Assembly: GCA_003702465.1 (NCBI GenBank)
Contig: REGF01000017.1
Location: forward strand, 1-17,451
Direction of reading: 5' to 3'
DNA: 17,451 nt
Origin: Candidatus Nitrosomarinus sp.
Lineage (GTDB): Archaea > Thermoproteota > Nitrososphaeria > Nitrososphaerales > Nitrosopumilaceae
Below, one piece after another: positions 1-6,803 of the stretch. Below the pieces are notes generated by a model. That model was not told the DNA's origin, did not search any database, and was given only the letters and a program-made list of their open reading frames with translations. Position numbers and translations under genes: made by a program. Position 1 is the first letter of the stretch. Each line of letters begins with the position of its first letter.

Positions 1-355
1 CTGCATCTGAAATTTTAATTGGTTTTAGTATCTTTCCTTCTGTTGGTACAAGACGATAAATATCTGAAACATTTTCTAATTCTACAACATCCATTAATCC
101 AATTGCATGATGTAATGATTTTCTAACCACTCCATCGATTTTTACTTTGCCTGAATAAATTGATGCTTTAGCTTCTCTTAAACTTGAAACTATCTTTAAT
201 GTGTCTCTTAGAAATACTGCTGATGGGATTGCAAAATTCTTTTTGTGTGGACCTGGTCTAGTTGTAATTATAAATCGTTTATCTTTTCTTGCAATACCCC
301 AAAATTGTGGAGCCATTTGTCTTTTGAGTTTCTTACTTCCTGCTATGCTTACCAT
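1..355 (-). CDS. rps4e: 30S ribosomal protein eS4 (partial, 3' end missing)
   Basis: I translated this on the minus strand from ATG at 355; 118 codons are visible before the window edge cuts the gene. The N-terminus reads MVSIAGSKKLKRQMAPQFWG, followed by a GPHKKNFAIPSAVFLRD segment, then IYSGKVKIDGVVRK and HAIGLMDVVEL. These match the order of the eS4 family: an N-terminal basic segment, then an S4-type RNA-binding fold with the VDGxVR turn. eS4 is an archaeal/eukaryotic small-subunit protein. Its start overlaps the uL24 stop by one base (TAATG), which implies translational coupling in the ribosomal operon. The KOW-type C-terminal part lies outside the window. Confidence 0.95.
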   Translation of the reverse strand, partial: MVSIAGSKKLKRQMAPQFWGIARKDKRFIITTRPGPHKKNFAIPSAVFLRDTLKIVSSLREAKASIYSGKVKIDGVVRKSLHHAIGLMDVVELENVSDIYRLVPTEGKILKPIKISDA

Positions 356-771
356 TAATTCTCATCTTCCTTTTTTTCGACTTCTTTTTCTACTTTTGCT
401 TCTTTAGGTTGTTTACTAGGATCTTTTCCTTCTAATTTTGCCATTCTCCATTTATCATCTGTGTTTAATCCAGTAATTACTAGATTTGATGTATGTATGT
501 AAACATCAAATTTGTCTCCCTTAGTTTTTTCTTTTTTAACTCCTTCAATTGCTACACTAGATTTTTCTGTTGATACATTTGAAACTTTTCCATCTACTCC
601 TTTGAATTCTCCTCTGACGATGGTTACACTGTCACCTTCAATTACTCTTGCACTTTTCTTACCATATTTTTTTTGCAAGTCTTTTGATAAATTAGAGCCT
701 AATTGTTTACTTCTAGTTTGCATTGTAGCTTGGAAAATCATTCGGTTGCGCATTTTAGTTGGTTTTACCAT
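355..771 (-). CDS. rpl24: 50S ribosomal protein uL24
   Basis: This large-subunit assembly protein carries a KOW motif. The segment IEGDSVTIVRGEFKGVDGKV is the classic KOW turn. I chose ATG at 771 (MVKPTKMRNRM, 138 residues) because it lies 4 bases after the uL14 stop. The open frame continues to an ATG at 804, but that start would overlap uL14 by 29 bases and add an unlikely MLTWHQRWYDK leader. The last roughly 25 residues are a Lys/Glu-rich tail (KEAKVEKEVEKKEDEN), probably disordered. The stop overlaps the eS4 start by one base. Confidence 0.93.
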   Translation of the reverse strand: MVKPTKMRNRMIFQATMQTRSKQLGSNLSKDLQKKYGKKSARVIEGDSVTIVRGEFKGVDGKVSNVSTEKSSVAIEGVKKEKTKGDKFDVYIHTSNLVITGLNTDDKWRMAKLEGKDPSKQPKEAKVEKEVEKKEDEN

Positions 772-775
772 TTTA

Positions 776-1198
776 TCATACCACCGTTGATGCCAAGTTA
801 GCAACTCTTGGCCATTTTTCTGATGCCTCTGCTGCTACTGGTCCTTTGATGTCAGTTCCTTTTGTTTCTCCTTCTGGAGTAATTAATACTGCTGCATTAT
901 CTTCAAAACAAACTCTAATTCCATTTAATCTTCTAATTGCATATTTTTGTCTAACAATCACTGCACCGTAAACTTGTTTTCTTAATTCTGCTGGTCCTTT
1001 TTTAACAACAACATTACAAAAGTCTCCAACTGCTGCTGAAGGAAGTCTTGATGCTCTTGTTTTATGTCTTGGAACATTGATTACTTCTAAAATTTTTGCA
1101 CCTGAATTATCTGCACATGTAATGTTTGCACCAACTGGAATTGATCTTGTAACATATGGGCGGAATTCTTCTACTCCTTTACCAGCTTGTTTTGCCAT
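776..1198 (-). CDS. rpl14: 50S ribosomal protein uL14
   Basis: Family signatures are evident: GANITCADNSGAKILEVINV, then RLPSAAVGDFCNVVVKKGP, then GAVIVRQKYAIRRLNGIRVCFEDNAAVLI. The 140-residue length is normal for an archaeal uL14. The protein sits at the subunit interface and contacts 16S helix 14 in assembled ribosomes (family knowledge). The ATG overlaps the uS17 stop by one base (TAATG), and uL24 begins 4 bases after its own stop, so it is an internal gene of the operon. Confidence 0.97.
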   Translation of the reverse strand: MAKQAGKGVEEFRPYVTRSIPVGANITCADNSGAKILEVINVPRHKTRASRLPSAAVGDFCNVVVKKGPAELRKQVYGAVIVRQKYAIRRLNGIRVCFEDNAAVLITPEGETKGTDIKGPVAAEASEKWPRVANLASTVV

Positions 1199-1527
1199 TA
1201 TGCTTTTACCTCAATTACTACGTATGAAACAGATTTTGCTAATGGTCTACATTCTGCAGCAAGAACTACATCTCCTTCCTTTACTTGTAAGTTTGATGGT
1301 ACATGTGCATGGATTGTACTTTTACCTCTAGCATATCTTTTGAATTTGTTAAAGTAAACTGGTGCTTCTTTTTGAATTACAACAGTATCTTTTGCTTTTG
1401 ATTTGATGATCTTACCTTCAAATAATTTTCCACGAATTGATAATGTGCCGTTAAATGGATTTTTGTTATCCCCTTCTATTGGTTGATCTTTAGGTGGATT
1501 TACTTTAATTCCTATGTCTCTAGTCAT
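1198..1527 (-). CDS. rps17: 30S ribosomal protein uS17
   Basis: This is a primary 16S rRNA-binding protein with an OB fold. The 109-residue protein shows GIKVNPPKDQ near the N-terminus, then FNGTLSIRGKLFEGKIIKSK and KDTVVIQKEAPVYFNKFKRY, followed by a KSTIHAHVPS motif and EGDVVLAAECRPLAKSVSYV. This is the standard uS17 pattern with the archaeal N-terminal extension. The start overlaps the Rpp29 stop by 4 bases (ATGA). Confidence 0.97.
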   Translation of the reverse strand: MTRDIGIKVNPPKDQPIEGDNKNPFNGTLSIRGKLFEGKIIKSKAKDTVVIQKEAPVYFNKFKRYARGKSTIHAHVPSNLQVKEGDVVLAAECRPLAKSVSYVVIEVKA

Positions 1528-1790
1528 GCTTTTGCTCCTATTCTTTCAAAAGGTCTCTTTGCAATTGATGAACCTTTAACAAGAAAACTTTCGCTTCCAA
1601 CGAAAAATTTCAAATGACTTGTTATTTTTGGAATCATTTTTTTGCCATTTTTTGTATTTATTGTAAGCATGGATTTTGTTTCATTGATTACTCTTCCATT
1701 TAATCCTACTAATTGTAAATTATTTGATTCTATTACTTCTGTATCTAAGCCAATTAATTCATGTCTAGAAATTGTATCTATGTTAATCAT
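1524..1790 (-). CDS. rnp1: RNase P protein component 1 (Rpp29/Pop4)
   Basis: This 88-residue protein begins MINIDTISRHELIGLDTEVI and continues with LVGLNGRVINETKSMLTI, the Rpp29 Sm-like barrel core. It partners with Rpp21 on the specificity domain of archaeal RNase P RNA for pre-tRNA 5' processing (family knowledge). Its position between uL29 and uS17 is the conserved archaeal arrangement and supports the call. The start overlaps the uL29 stop by 4 bases and its stop overlaps the uS17 start by 4 bases. No eIF1/SUI1 gene sits between uL29 and Rpp29, unlike in some archaea. Confidence 0.93.
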   Translation of the reverse strand: MINIDTISRHELIGLDTEVIESNNLQLVGLNGRVINETKSMLTINTKNGKKMIPKITSHLKFFVGSESFLVKGSSIAKRPFERIGAKA

Positions 1791-1993
1791 TTCTTTTTCT
1801 CCATTTCATTTAATCTTGTTAGCATTCTTGCAATATTGTGACGAATTGGTTTTAGTTTACCACTTTCTTTTCTTAATGTTCCTTTAGCAGAATCTACTCT
1901 TAATTTTGCTAATTCTGATCTGCTTTCTTGAATTTTACTTTTAAGATCCTTCTCATTCAAATTGTTAATTGTTTTCATGCTGATTTTGGTCAT
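1787..1993 (-). CDS. rpl29: 50S ribosomal protein uL29
   Basis: This 68-residue, strongly helical and charged protein has the uL29 pattern: NLNEKDLKSKIQESRSELAK, LRVDSAKGTL, and PIRHNIARMLTRLNEMEKKK. uL29 binds near the peptide exit tunnel (family knowledge). The start ATG overlaps the uS3 TGA by 4 bases. An internal ATG at codon 6 (MKTINNLN) is an alternative start. Confidence 0.95.
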   Translation of the reverse strand: MTKISMKTINNLNEKDLKSKIQESRSELAKLRVDSAKGTLRKESGKLKPIRHNIARMLTRLNEMEKKK

Positions 1994-2778
1994 TTCATTG
2001 TTGCCTCATCTTCTTCTAGTGTTTCTAATGTTTTCATTTTTTCTTCTTCAATTGCAATTTGTTCAGATTCTGATCTTGCTTTCTTTTCATCTCCATCAAC
2101 TTTAACAACTTCAACTTTAACATCTCCATCAACTTTAACTTCTTCAACCTTTTTAGCTGGCTTGTCTTTTCCTTCTTTCTTTTTCTTTTCTTTAATTAAT
2201 TCAAATTCTGGAATTACTTTATCTTTATTTGCAATTCTTATTCTAATTCCAATTAATCCCATTGCTGTTTCTACATGGGCAATATCTTCATCAACAATTA
2301 CTTCTGCATGATGTCCTGCCCTTGGTAAAATTCCTGCAACATGTTTTTCAAATGCAGAACGGTCTCCTCTAAGTTTTCCTGAAATTGTAATTTGAACTCC
2401 CATTGCACCACTCTCCATAATTTGTTTCATTGTCCACATGGTTGCTCTTCTAAATGCAGTACCTCTTTCCAAATGTGATGCCATTCTGTTACACATTACA
2501 CTTGATGATAAATCTGGTTTTTCTATTTCATTAACTGAAATTTGTGGATTTTTCAAACCAAAATCTGTTGCAAGTTTTTCTGTTAGGTCTCTGATTCCTG
2601 AACCTTTTCTACCAATAACAATTCCTGGTCTTGTTACATGCAATGCAACTCTTGTACCAGTTGGAGTTTTTGATATTTCTGCATGAGAAAAACCTGCATC
2701 TTTAATTGCCTCTCTCAAATAATCTTTTAACAACATCATATTGTAATTATCTTTGATAACGTTCTTCACTGCTGACAT
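1990..2778 (-). CDS. rps3: 30S ribosomal protein uS3 with a long charged C-terminal tail
   Basis: The KH-type RNA-binding loop GIVIGRKGSGI lies at about residues 52-62. The C-terminal uS3 domain follows (MGVQITISGKLRGDRSAFEK, GHHAEVIVDEDIAHVETAMG). uS3 lines the mRNA entry channel (family knowledge). The ATG at 2778 is preceded by a GGAG Shine-Dalgarno core at 2787-2790 inside the uL22 end. From about residue 203 to 262 the protein is a low-complexity Lys/Glu/Val tail containing two copies of KVDGD spaced 11 residues apart. This makes it longer (262 residues) than a minimal archaeal uS3. The stop overlaps the uL29 start. Confidence 0.97.
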   Translation of the reverse strand: MSAVKNVIKDNYNMMLLKDYLREAIKDAGFSHAEISKTPTGTRVALHVTRPGIVIGRKGSGIRDLTEKLATDFGLKNPQISVNEIEKPDLSSSVMCNRMASHLERGTAFRRATMWTMKQIMESGAMGVQITISGKLRGDRSAFEKHVAGILPRAGHHAEVIVDEDIAHVETAMGLIGIRIRIANKDKVIPEFELIKEKKKKEGKDKPAKKVEEVKVDGDVKVEVVKVDGDEKKARSESEQIAIEEEKMKTLETLEEDEATMK

Positions 2779-2780
2779 AT

Positions 2781-3239
2781 CTAAATCTCCTGGGCCACCA
2801 ATTCCACATGTGTTAGTACATTATTCTTTGGAGTTGCTCTTCCCATTGCTCTTGGGATGAATCTTTTTACAATTACTCCTTTGTGTACTGTAGCGTTTAC
2901 AATTTTTAATCTATCTAAATCCATTCCTTTGTATTCTGCATTTGATTCTAAATTATCTAAAACTTTAATGAATTCTTTTGCTGTTTTTTGTGGATAACGT
3001 CCTGCCATAACTCCTGGGTCTGCTTTATGTCCGACTTGATTTTTATATCTTCTAAATGCAACTGCTCTTTTTTGATTGATGACTGCTAACAAATAGTCTC
3101 TTGCTTTTTCAATAGAAAGTCCTTTAATTGCAACTGCAACTTCTCTTGCATGTTTATGAGACATGTCTTTTTCTCTAACTGATGATCTAACGTGTCTAGT
3201 TGCATCATAATTTTGGAAAGCGTAATCGAATCTACCCAT
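2781..3239 (-). CDS. rpl22: 50S ribosomal protein uL22
   Basis: The protein starts MGRFDYAFQ and contains MSHKHAREVAVAIKGLSIEK, then YRYKNQ-like and GRYPQKTAKEFIKVLDNLES segments, ending with HVELVAQE. This is the uL22 pattern, with the exit-tunnel beta-hairpin region in the second half. I prefer ATG at 3239 because an AAGTGAT Shine-Dalgarno-like stretch overlapping the uS19 stop sits just upstream. A GTG at 3248, giving a 4-base overlap with the uS19 TGA and three extra residues, is possible. uS3 starts 2 bases after the stop. Confidence 0.95.
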   Translation of the reverse strand: MGRFDYAFQNYDATRHVRSSVREKDMSHKHAREVAVAIKGLSIEKARDYLLAVINQKRAVAFRRYKNQVGHKADPGVMAGRYPQKTAKEFIKVLDNLESNAEYKGMDLDRLKIVNATVHKGVIVKRFIPRAMGRATPKNNVLTHVELVAQEI

Positions 3240-3244
3240 ATTAA

Positions 3245-3640
3245 TCACTTCAATGGTACGTAAAGGCTGGATCTTGATGCTCCTACTCCTGGTGCACCGT
3301 GTTGTACCTTTCTATTTGTTATGACATATTCTCCCAAATAATGTCCAACCATTTCTGTTGTAATGGCAACTGGACGAAATTCTTTTCCTGAGAAAACATT
3401 TACTGTAACACCTACCATGTATGGTAGAATAATCAAATCCCTAAGATGTGTCTTAATAGGATTTTTTACTTTTCCTGCTTTTGCAGCTTTAATCTCTTCA
3501 ATCAATTTTCTTTTTCCATCTGTAATACCTCTGGTAAGAGATCTTCTTTGTCTGGAATTGAATAATAAGAATAATTTTTCTAATGAAGTATTATCTAATT
3601 CTTCTTTAGTTAGTCCTCTATATTGAAATTCTTTAACCAA
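3245..3640 (-). CDS. rps19: 30S ribosomal protein uS19
   Basis: This 131-residue protein contains the uS19 core: FNSRQRRSLTRG, KTHLRDLIILPYMVGVTVNV, FSGKEFRPVAITTEMVGHYL, and the basic C-terminus with RKVQHGAPGVGASRSS. uS19 binds the head of the small subunit near the A site (family knowledge). The start codon is TTG at 3640, not ATG. It is supported by a strong GGGAGG Shine-Dalgarno at 3647-3652. The gene follows uL23 directly; uL2, normally between them in archaeal ribosomal clusters, is missing here. Confidence 0.96.
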   Translation of the reverse strand: MVKEFQYRGLTKEELDNTSLEKLFLLFNSRQRRSLTRGITDGKRKLIEEIKAAKAGKVKNPIKTHLRDLIILPYMVGVTVNVFSGKEFRPVAITTEMVGHYLGEYVITNRKVQHGAPGVGASRSSLYVPLK

Positions 3641-3683
3641 TTTTTTCCTCCCATGTTAATGTACTTCGAGTTTTATTGTCCAT
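3633..3683 (-). CDS. Possible 16-residue coupling ORF between uL23 and uS19
   Basis: An ATG at 3683 lies one base beyond the uL23 stop and opens MDNKTRSTLTWEEKIG, ending with TAA at 3633-3635, 8 bases into uS19 in another frame. The uS19 Shine-Dalgarno lies inside it. It could carry ribosomes from uL23 to uS19 across the place where uL2 is usually encoded, or it could be a chance ORF in a 44-base spacer. Nothing in the peptide is recognisable. Confidence 0.2.
   Translation of the reverse strand: MDNKTRSTLTWEEKIG
3647..3652 (-). promoter_or_regulatory. Shine-Dalgarno for uS19 (decides a TTG start)
   Basis: The minus strand reads GGGAGGAAAAAATTG here, with 6 bases between the GGGAGG core and the TTG codon at 3640. 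A nearby ATG at 3654 is out of frame with uS19. The well-spaced core therefore fixes TTG as the start. It is the strongest Shine-Dalgarno I noticed in the window. Confidence 0.8.
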
Positions 3684-3684
3684 A

Positions 3685-3951
3685 TTAGAGCATTCCTATC
3701 TTTGTTGCGAGATCTCTTGCTTTTTCAGTACTTTCAAATTGAACAAATGCTTTTTTGCCATAAATTGTTCTTGCTGTGTTAACTTTGATTGCTTTTTCTT
3801 TGTAAAGTGTACTGACTGCTTCTGCTATTTCTGGTTTTTTTGCAGTTAATTCTACGATAAAACAGATTTTATTTTCATTTTCAATCATGGCAAATGTCTT
3901 TTCAGTAATGTATGGTTTTACAATTATTTTCATTGCTGTATCTACATTCAT
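3685..3951 (-). CDS. rpl23: 50S ribosomal protein uL23
   Basis: The protein contains the conserved IVKPYITEKTFAMIENENKI start region, FIVELTAKKPEIAEAVSTLY, and the RTIYGKKAFVQFES end. uL23 surrounds the tunnel exit and forms the docking site for SRP and chaperones (family knowledge). The ATG at 3951 overlaps the uL4 TGA by 4 bases. An internal ATG at codon 7 (MKIIVKPY) is a plausible alternative start closer to the usual family N-terminus. Confidence 0.96.
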   Translation of the reverse strand: MNVDTAMKIIVKPYITEKTFAMIENENKICFIVELTAKKPEIAEAVSTLYKEKAIKVNTARTIYGKKAFVQFESTEKARDLATKIGML

Positions 3952-4760
3952 TGTGTCTTCACCATAACCTCTAGATGTGTTGATTTAATTTTTGCAATTT
4001 CTTCAATTGCTGATTTTGAATATACAGTTAATCTAATTGGATGTGAACCTGGAGCTAAATCTAACACGCTCAAGTCTTTTACATTTTTTACTTCTACACC
4101 TGGTAGAGCTCCTATTGCTTTGGAAACTTCACTAGAATCTTTTGTTACAAACAAAACACTTTTTCCTACTTTCTTACTTCTACCTCTAAGTCTTGATTGT
4201 CCTGAACGTGACTTTCTTGATTCTAATCTTTGTGTATCTTGTGTTAATTTTAGAGAGTCTAAGACTTTGGTCATGTCATTTGCTTTTGATATTTTTTCAA
4301 TATCATCTGAAACAATAATTGGGAATGATTCAATTCCTTCTATTTTATGTCCTCTTGATTCTATTAGAGTCTTTGATGATGTTGCTGCAATAGCAGAACA
4401 TAATGCTAATTTGTTTTCTTTCTTGTTTAATTTTTTGTAAATTACTTTTCCAACAATTGGTGGATGAGCTTGTCTTCCTCCTCTTGTTGATGCAACTTCT
4501 GCACCTTGACCTTGTCTTCCTCCACCGCCTCCTTGGGCTCTTGCAACACGAGATACACCTTGACCTGTTGGTGGATCATTTGAATCTGCAACAACATCTT
4601 GACCTGCACTTGGATGTCTTCCTTGTGGTTGGAATTTATGAGATGTAAGATTCGTGTATGCTTTGTGAATTAATTCTCTTCTAAATGGAGTTGAGAAAAT
4701 TAATGGTAATTCAATTTCACCGTCTTTAGTTCCAGTAGTTGTAAATGTTGTAACTTTCAT
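3948..4760 (-). CDS. rpl4: 50S ribosomal protein uL4
   Basis: This 270-residue archaeal/eukaryotic-type uL4 has IFSTPFRRELIHKAYTNL at the N-terminus. The long Gly/Arg/Gln-rich loop that reaches into the exit tunnel follows at about residues 65-102 (SRVARAQGGGGGRQGQG, then STRGGRQAHPP). Next come the globular domain KLALCSAIAAT, the RSRSGQSRLRGRSKKVGKS-type basic segment, and a C-terminal fold ending near VKTQ. Its ATG overlaps the uL3 stop by one base (TAATG) and its stop overlaps uL23 by 4 bases. Confidence 0.97.
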   Translation of the reverse strand: MKVTTFTTTGTKDGEIELPLIFSTPFRRELIHKAYTNLTSHKFQPQGRHPSAGQDVVADSNDPPTGQGVSRVARAQGGGGGRQGQGAEVASTRGGRQAHPPIVGKVIYKKLNKKENKLALCSAIAATSSKTLIESRGHKIEGIESFPIIVSDDIEKISKANDMTKVLDSLKLTQDTQRLESRKSRSGQSRLRGRSKKVGKSVLFVTKDSSEVSKAIGALPGVEVKNVKDLSVLDLAPGSHPIRLTVYSKSAIEEIAKIKSTHLEVMVKTQ

Positions 4761-5755
4761 TATATTACAACCTCCAAAATATTTGGTTTCGTGACTTTAG
4801 GTGGTGCATTTCTAATTTGACTTCTTAATTTAATTAATCGTCTATAAGTTCCTGGTACTGAACCTTTCAAAATTATAAAGTCTCCTTTAACTAAACCAAA
4901 GTGTTTGTAACCTCCATCTGGATTTATTTTTAATTTTTCGTCCTCTGTGTTACCCATAACTAGAATTCTTTTATCGTATTCAACTCTTTGATGGAAACCT
5001 GTTTGTCCTGCTCTTGGAACTGTGTACATGATGCTTTGTGGAGATATTGGACCTAATGAACCAACTTCTCTAACAGTCTTTCTTGATTTGTGTTGTTTCT
5101 TTTTTACATTCCATCTTCTCATTACACCTTGCCATCCATGACCTTTTGTAATTGCTGCAACATCTACTGTAGAACCTGTTTCAAATATTTGATCAATCTT
5201 AATTTCTTTTCCTAGTAATTCTTTTACATGTGCAAATTGTTTTTCAATATCGCCTCCGCTAACCATTGCTTCAAAAACATATGGTTTTTTCATTTCAAGT
5301 CCTGCAGCTCTTGGTGATACTGCAACAATTGCAAAAATTTCTTTAATTTTCTTTAAACTCTTTTCTGCACTTTCCAATGCACCTTCTTTATTTTTAAAAG
5401 TCATTTCTTTTGAAATGTATTTTGGTATATCTTCTGCATAAACATCAAATTCTGCATGTAGTCCATCATGATCTTTTGAATATCCTCTAACTCCTAAAAT
5501 TAAAACTGGTGGAGTAACTAAGACAGTTCCTAAACTAACTAATTGTTTTCCTGCATTTGGAACTTTTTCACGATCATCAATACTGACTACTTGAACACAT
5601 CCAGCTTTGAATCCACAATGAGCTAAAATTTTTGGTTCCTCTGTTGCAGATCTACTTGGCCAAGCTCTAATTCTTGCTTCCATAGTTTTAGCACGTACTC
5701 TACGTGAGTATGCTAAACTTCCTCTACGTGGTGAATGTCTTTTTCGAGCTCCCAT
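4760..5755 (-). CDS. rpl3: 50S ribosomal protein uL3 (first gene of the ribosomal operon)
   Basis: This 331-residue archaeal uL3 opens with MGARKRHSPRRGSLAYSRRV. It contains the TKGHGWQGVMRRWNVKKKQH and SLGPISPQSIMYTVPRAGQT segments, then GQTGFHQRVEYDKRILVMG. The family helps build the peptidyl-transferase centre. It appears to start the operon: a TATA-like TTTAATAAA is centred 29 bases before the ATG, consistent with a leaderless or near-leaderless transcript, and an inverted repeat (5801-5832) lies just upstream. uL4 begins at its stop codon. Confidence 0.97.
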   Translation of the reverse strand: MGARKRHSPRRGSLAYSRRVRAKTMEARIRAWPSRSATEEPKILAHCGFKAGCVQVVSIDDREKVPNAGKQLVSLGTVLVTPPVLILGVRGYSKDHDGLHAEFDVYAEDIPKYISKEMTFKNKEGALESAEKSLKKIKEIFAIVAVSPRAAGLEMKKPYVFEAMVSGGDIEKQFAHVKELLGKEIKIDQIFETGSTVDVAAITKGHGWQGVMRRWNVKKKQHKSRKTVREVGSLGPISPQSIMYTVPRAGQTGFHQRVEYDKRILVMGNTEDEKLKINPDGGYKHFGLVKGDFIILKGSVPGTYRRLIKLRSQIRNAPPKVTKPNILEVVI

Positions 5756-5779
5756 TGTTAAATCGTCTCTCGAATTCCC

Positions 5780-5788
5780 TTTATTAAA
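5780..5788 (-). promoter_or_regulatory. TATA box for the uL3 ribosomal operon
   Basis: The minus strand reads GGGTTTAATAAAGGG here. The AT core is centred 29 bases upstream of the uL3 ATG, the spacing expected if transcription starts at or next to the start codon. It lies in the only sizeable non-coding gap on this side of the ribosomal cluster. Confidence 0.6.
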
Positions 5789-5800
5789 CCCTGTTAGTAA

Positions 5801-5832
5801 TGGTTAACCAAAATATTTTTGCTGGTTAACGA
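5801..5832. promoter_or_regulatory. Inverted-repeat operator, BirA-site-like, upstream of the uL3 operon
   Basis: The plus strand reads TGGTTAACC, 14 bases, GGTTAACGA. The half-sites are nearly perfect reverse complements and their GTTAAC cores start 22 bases apart, about two helical turns. The proximal edge is 12 bases upstream of the TATA box. Half-site sequence and spacing fit the BirA operator form TTGTTAACC-N14/15-GGTTAACAA at 8 of 9 positions in each half. The same architecture occurs before bioB at 17214-17245. The repeat is seen directly; the identity of the bound protein is inference. Confidence 0.55.
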
Positions 5833-5848
5833 TCATGACTAAATTTTA

Positions 5849-5956
5849 TCATTTTAAAACATCTGAAATCATATTCCAAATTGTTATTGAACCAATAATC
5901 ACTCCCATCACTCCTATGCCTATTGCAAATATCAAAAAGTTTTTTCGTTCAGCCAT
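5849..5956 (-). CDS. Small single-span membrane protein, 35 residues
   Basis: This ORF is too short for most gene finders. ATG at 5956 lies 2 bases after the stop of the SPOUT methyltransferase gene and the frame ends in TGA at 5849-5851. The peptide starts MAERKNFLIFAIGIGVMGV and ends IWNMISDVLK. It has a charged N-terminus and then a hydrophobic stretch of about 20 residues (F7 to I26), one predicted transmembrane helix. The tight spacing suggests it is translated by reinitiation from the upstream gene. I do not recognise a family. It is too short to be SecE or Sec61-beta. Confidence 0.6.
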   Translation of the reverse strand: MAERKNFLIFAIGIGVMGVIIGSITIWNMISDVLK

Positions 5957-5958
5957 AA

Positions 5959-6771
5959 CTATAGTGATTTTTGTGCATTAATTATTGCTAATGTTCCAAG
6001 CAATGCTTCTTCTAATCGTACTGTTTCAGTTGCCTGGTTTGGAAAAAAATTCAATGATTTGGAATTTTGGACTTTATTCATTCTTCCTCCTATGATTTCA
6101 TGAACTCCTTTTTCTGGTGAACCAAAAACAACTAGTAAATTTTCTTTAGATTTTGAATACTTTTCAAGGTGTTCATTTGTAACTATTTTGCCTTTTCTTG
6201 AAGTAATTATGATGTTTCCTTTCCATTCTGATAATAATGAAAAAAGATTGGATCTTTCTTTTACATCATATCCCCAATATGTTTTTGATTCACTATTGTC
6301 AATTTCTTTAACTGATAATCGTGGATATCCTTCTTTGAATTGAATTGTTACTCTTTTCCCTGTTGGTGTTTTACCATAAAATTGAATTAATTGATTTATT
6401 CCTACGTCTACAAATTTTTTTCCTTTCACAGTTACTATGATTCCTTCTCTAATGTCTCCTGCAACAATTTTTTTTGCGTTTGTGGGTGTATTGTGACTTG
6501 GTATTCTTAATGGATGTAAAACCCCTGCAAATTTTAAATCATTTACTTTTTGAAATAATCTTCTTCTCAAAAATTGTGGTGTTTCTAAATATTTCAAAAT
6601 CATTGACATTAAATTACCGTCTGAACCATTATTGCCTTCATGATAGATGTAGATTGTGTCAATTTTAAAAATTGCACATGCTCTAGCTAAAACTGAAATT
6701 TTTCTAGTTTTGTCTATCTTTAATGATTCATCTTGTAATGAAGATGTAGGAATTGCAACAGATATTTTCAA
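5959..6771 (-). CDS. SPOUT-superfamily RNA methyltransferase (COG2106/SPOUT1-like)
   Basis: This 270-residue protein belongs to the archaeal family usually found next to uL3. The N-terminal half is Rossmann-like (ISVAIPTSSL, ARACAIFKIDTIYIYHEG). An inserted OB-like strand region lies near residues 103-155 (GDIREGIIVTVKGKKFVDVG). The SPOUT knot region is LLVVFGSPEKGVHEI (about 212-226) followed by NFFPNQATETVRLEEALLGT (about 241-260). It probably methylates rRNA with S-adenosylmethionine; the target is not known from sequence. The start codon is TTG at 6771. A TATA-like TTAGTTAAAAC about 25 bases upstream, overlapping the psmA end, suggests a leaderless start. A weak GTGAG also precedes it. 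Confidence 0.85.
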   Translation of the reverse strand: MKISVAIPTSSLQDESLKIDKTRKISVLARACAIFKIDTIYIYHEGNNGSDGNLMSMILKYLETPQFLRRRLFQKVNDLKFAGVLHPLRIPSHNTPTNAKKIVAGDIREGIIVTVKGKKFVDVGINQLIQFYGKTPTGKRVTIQFKEGYPRLSVKEIDNSESKTYWGYDVKERSNLFSLLSEWKGNIIITSRKGKIVTNEHLEKYSKSKENLLVVFGSPEKGVHEIIGGRMNKVQNSKSLNFFPNQATETVRLEEALLGTLAIINAQKSL

Positions 6772-6803
6772 TGTAATTAAATCTCACAAGTAGTTTTAAC
6801 TAA

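Noticed and set aside
771..804. Upstream ATG extending uL24 by 11 residues
   Set aside because: It would overlap uL14 by 29 bases and adds an atypical leader; the ATG at 771 gives normal spacing.
3778..3783. Single GTTAAC within uL23 (and another near 7115 in psmA)
   Set aside because: No partner GTTAAC lies 22 bases away and both are inside coding sequence, so they are not counted as operator sites.
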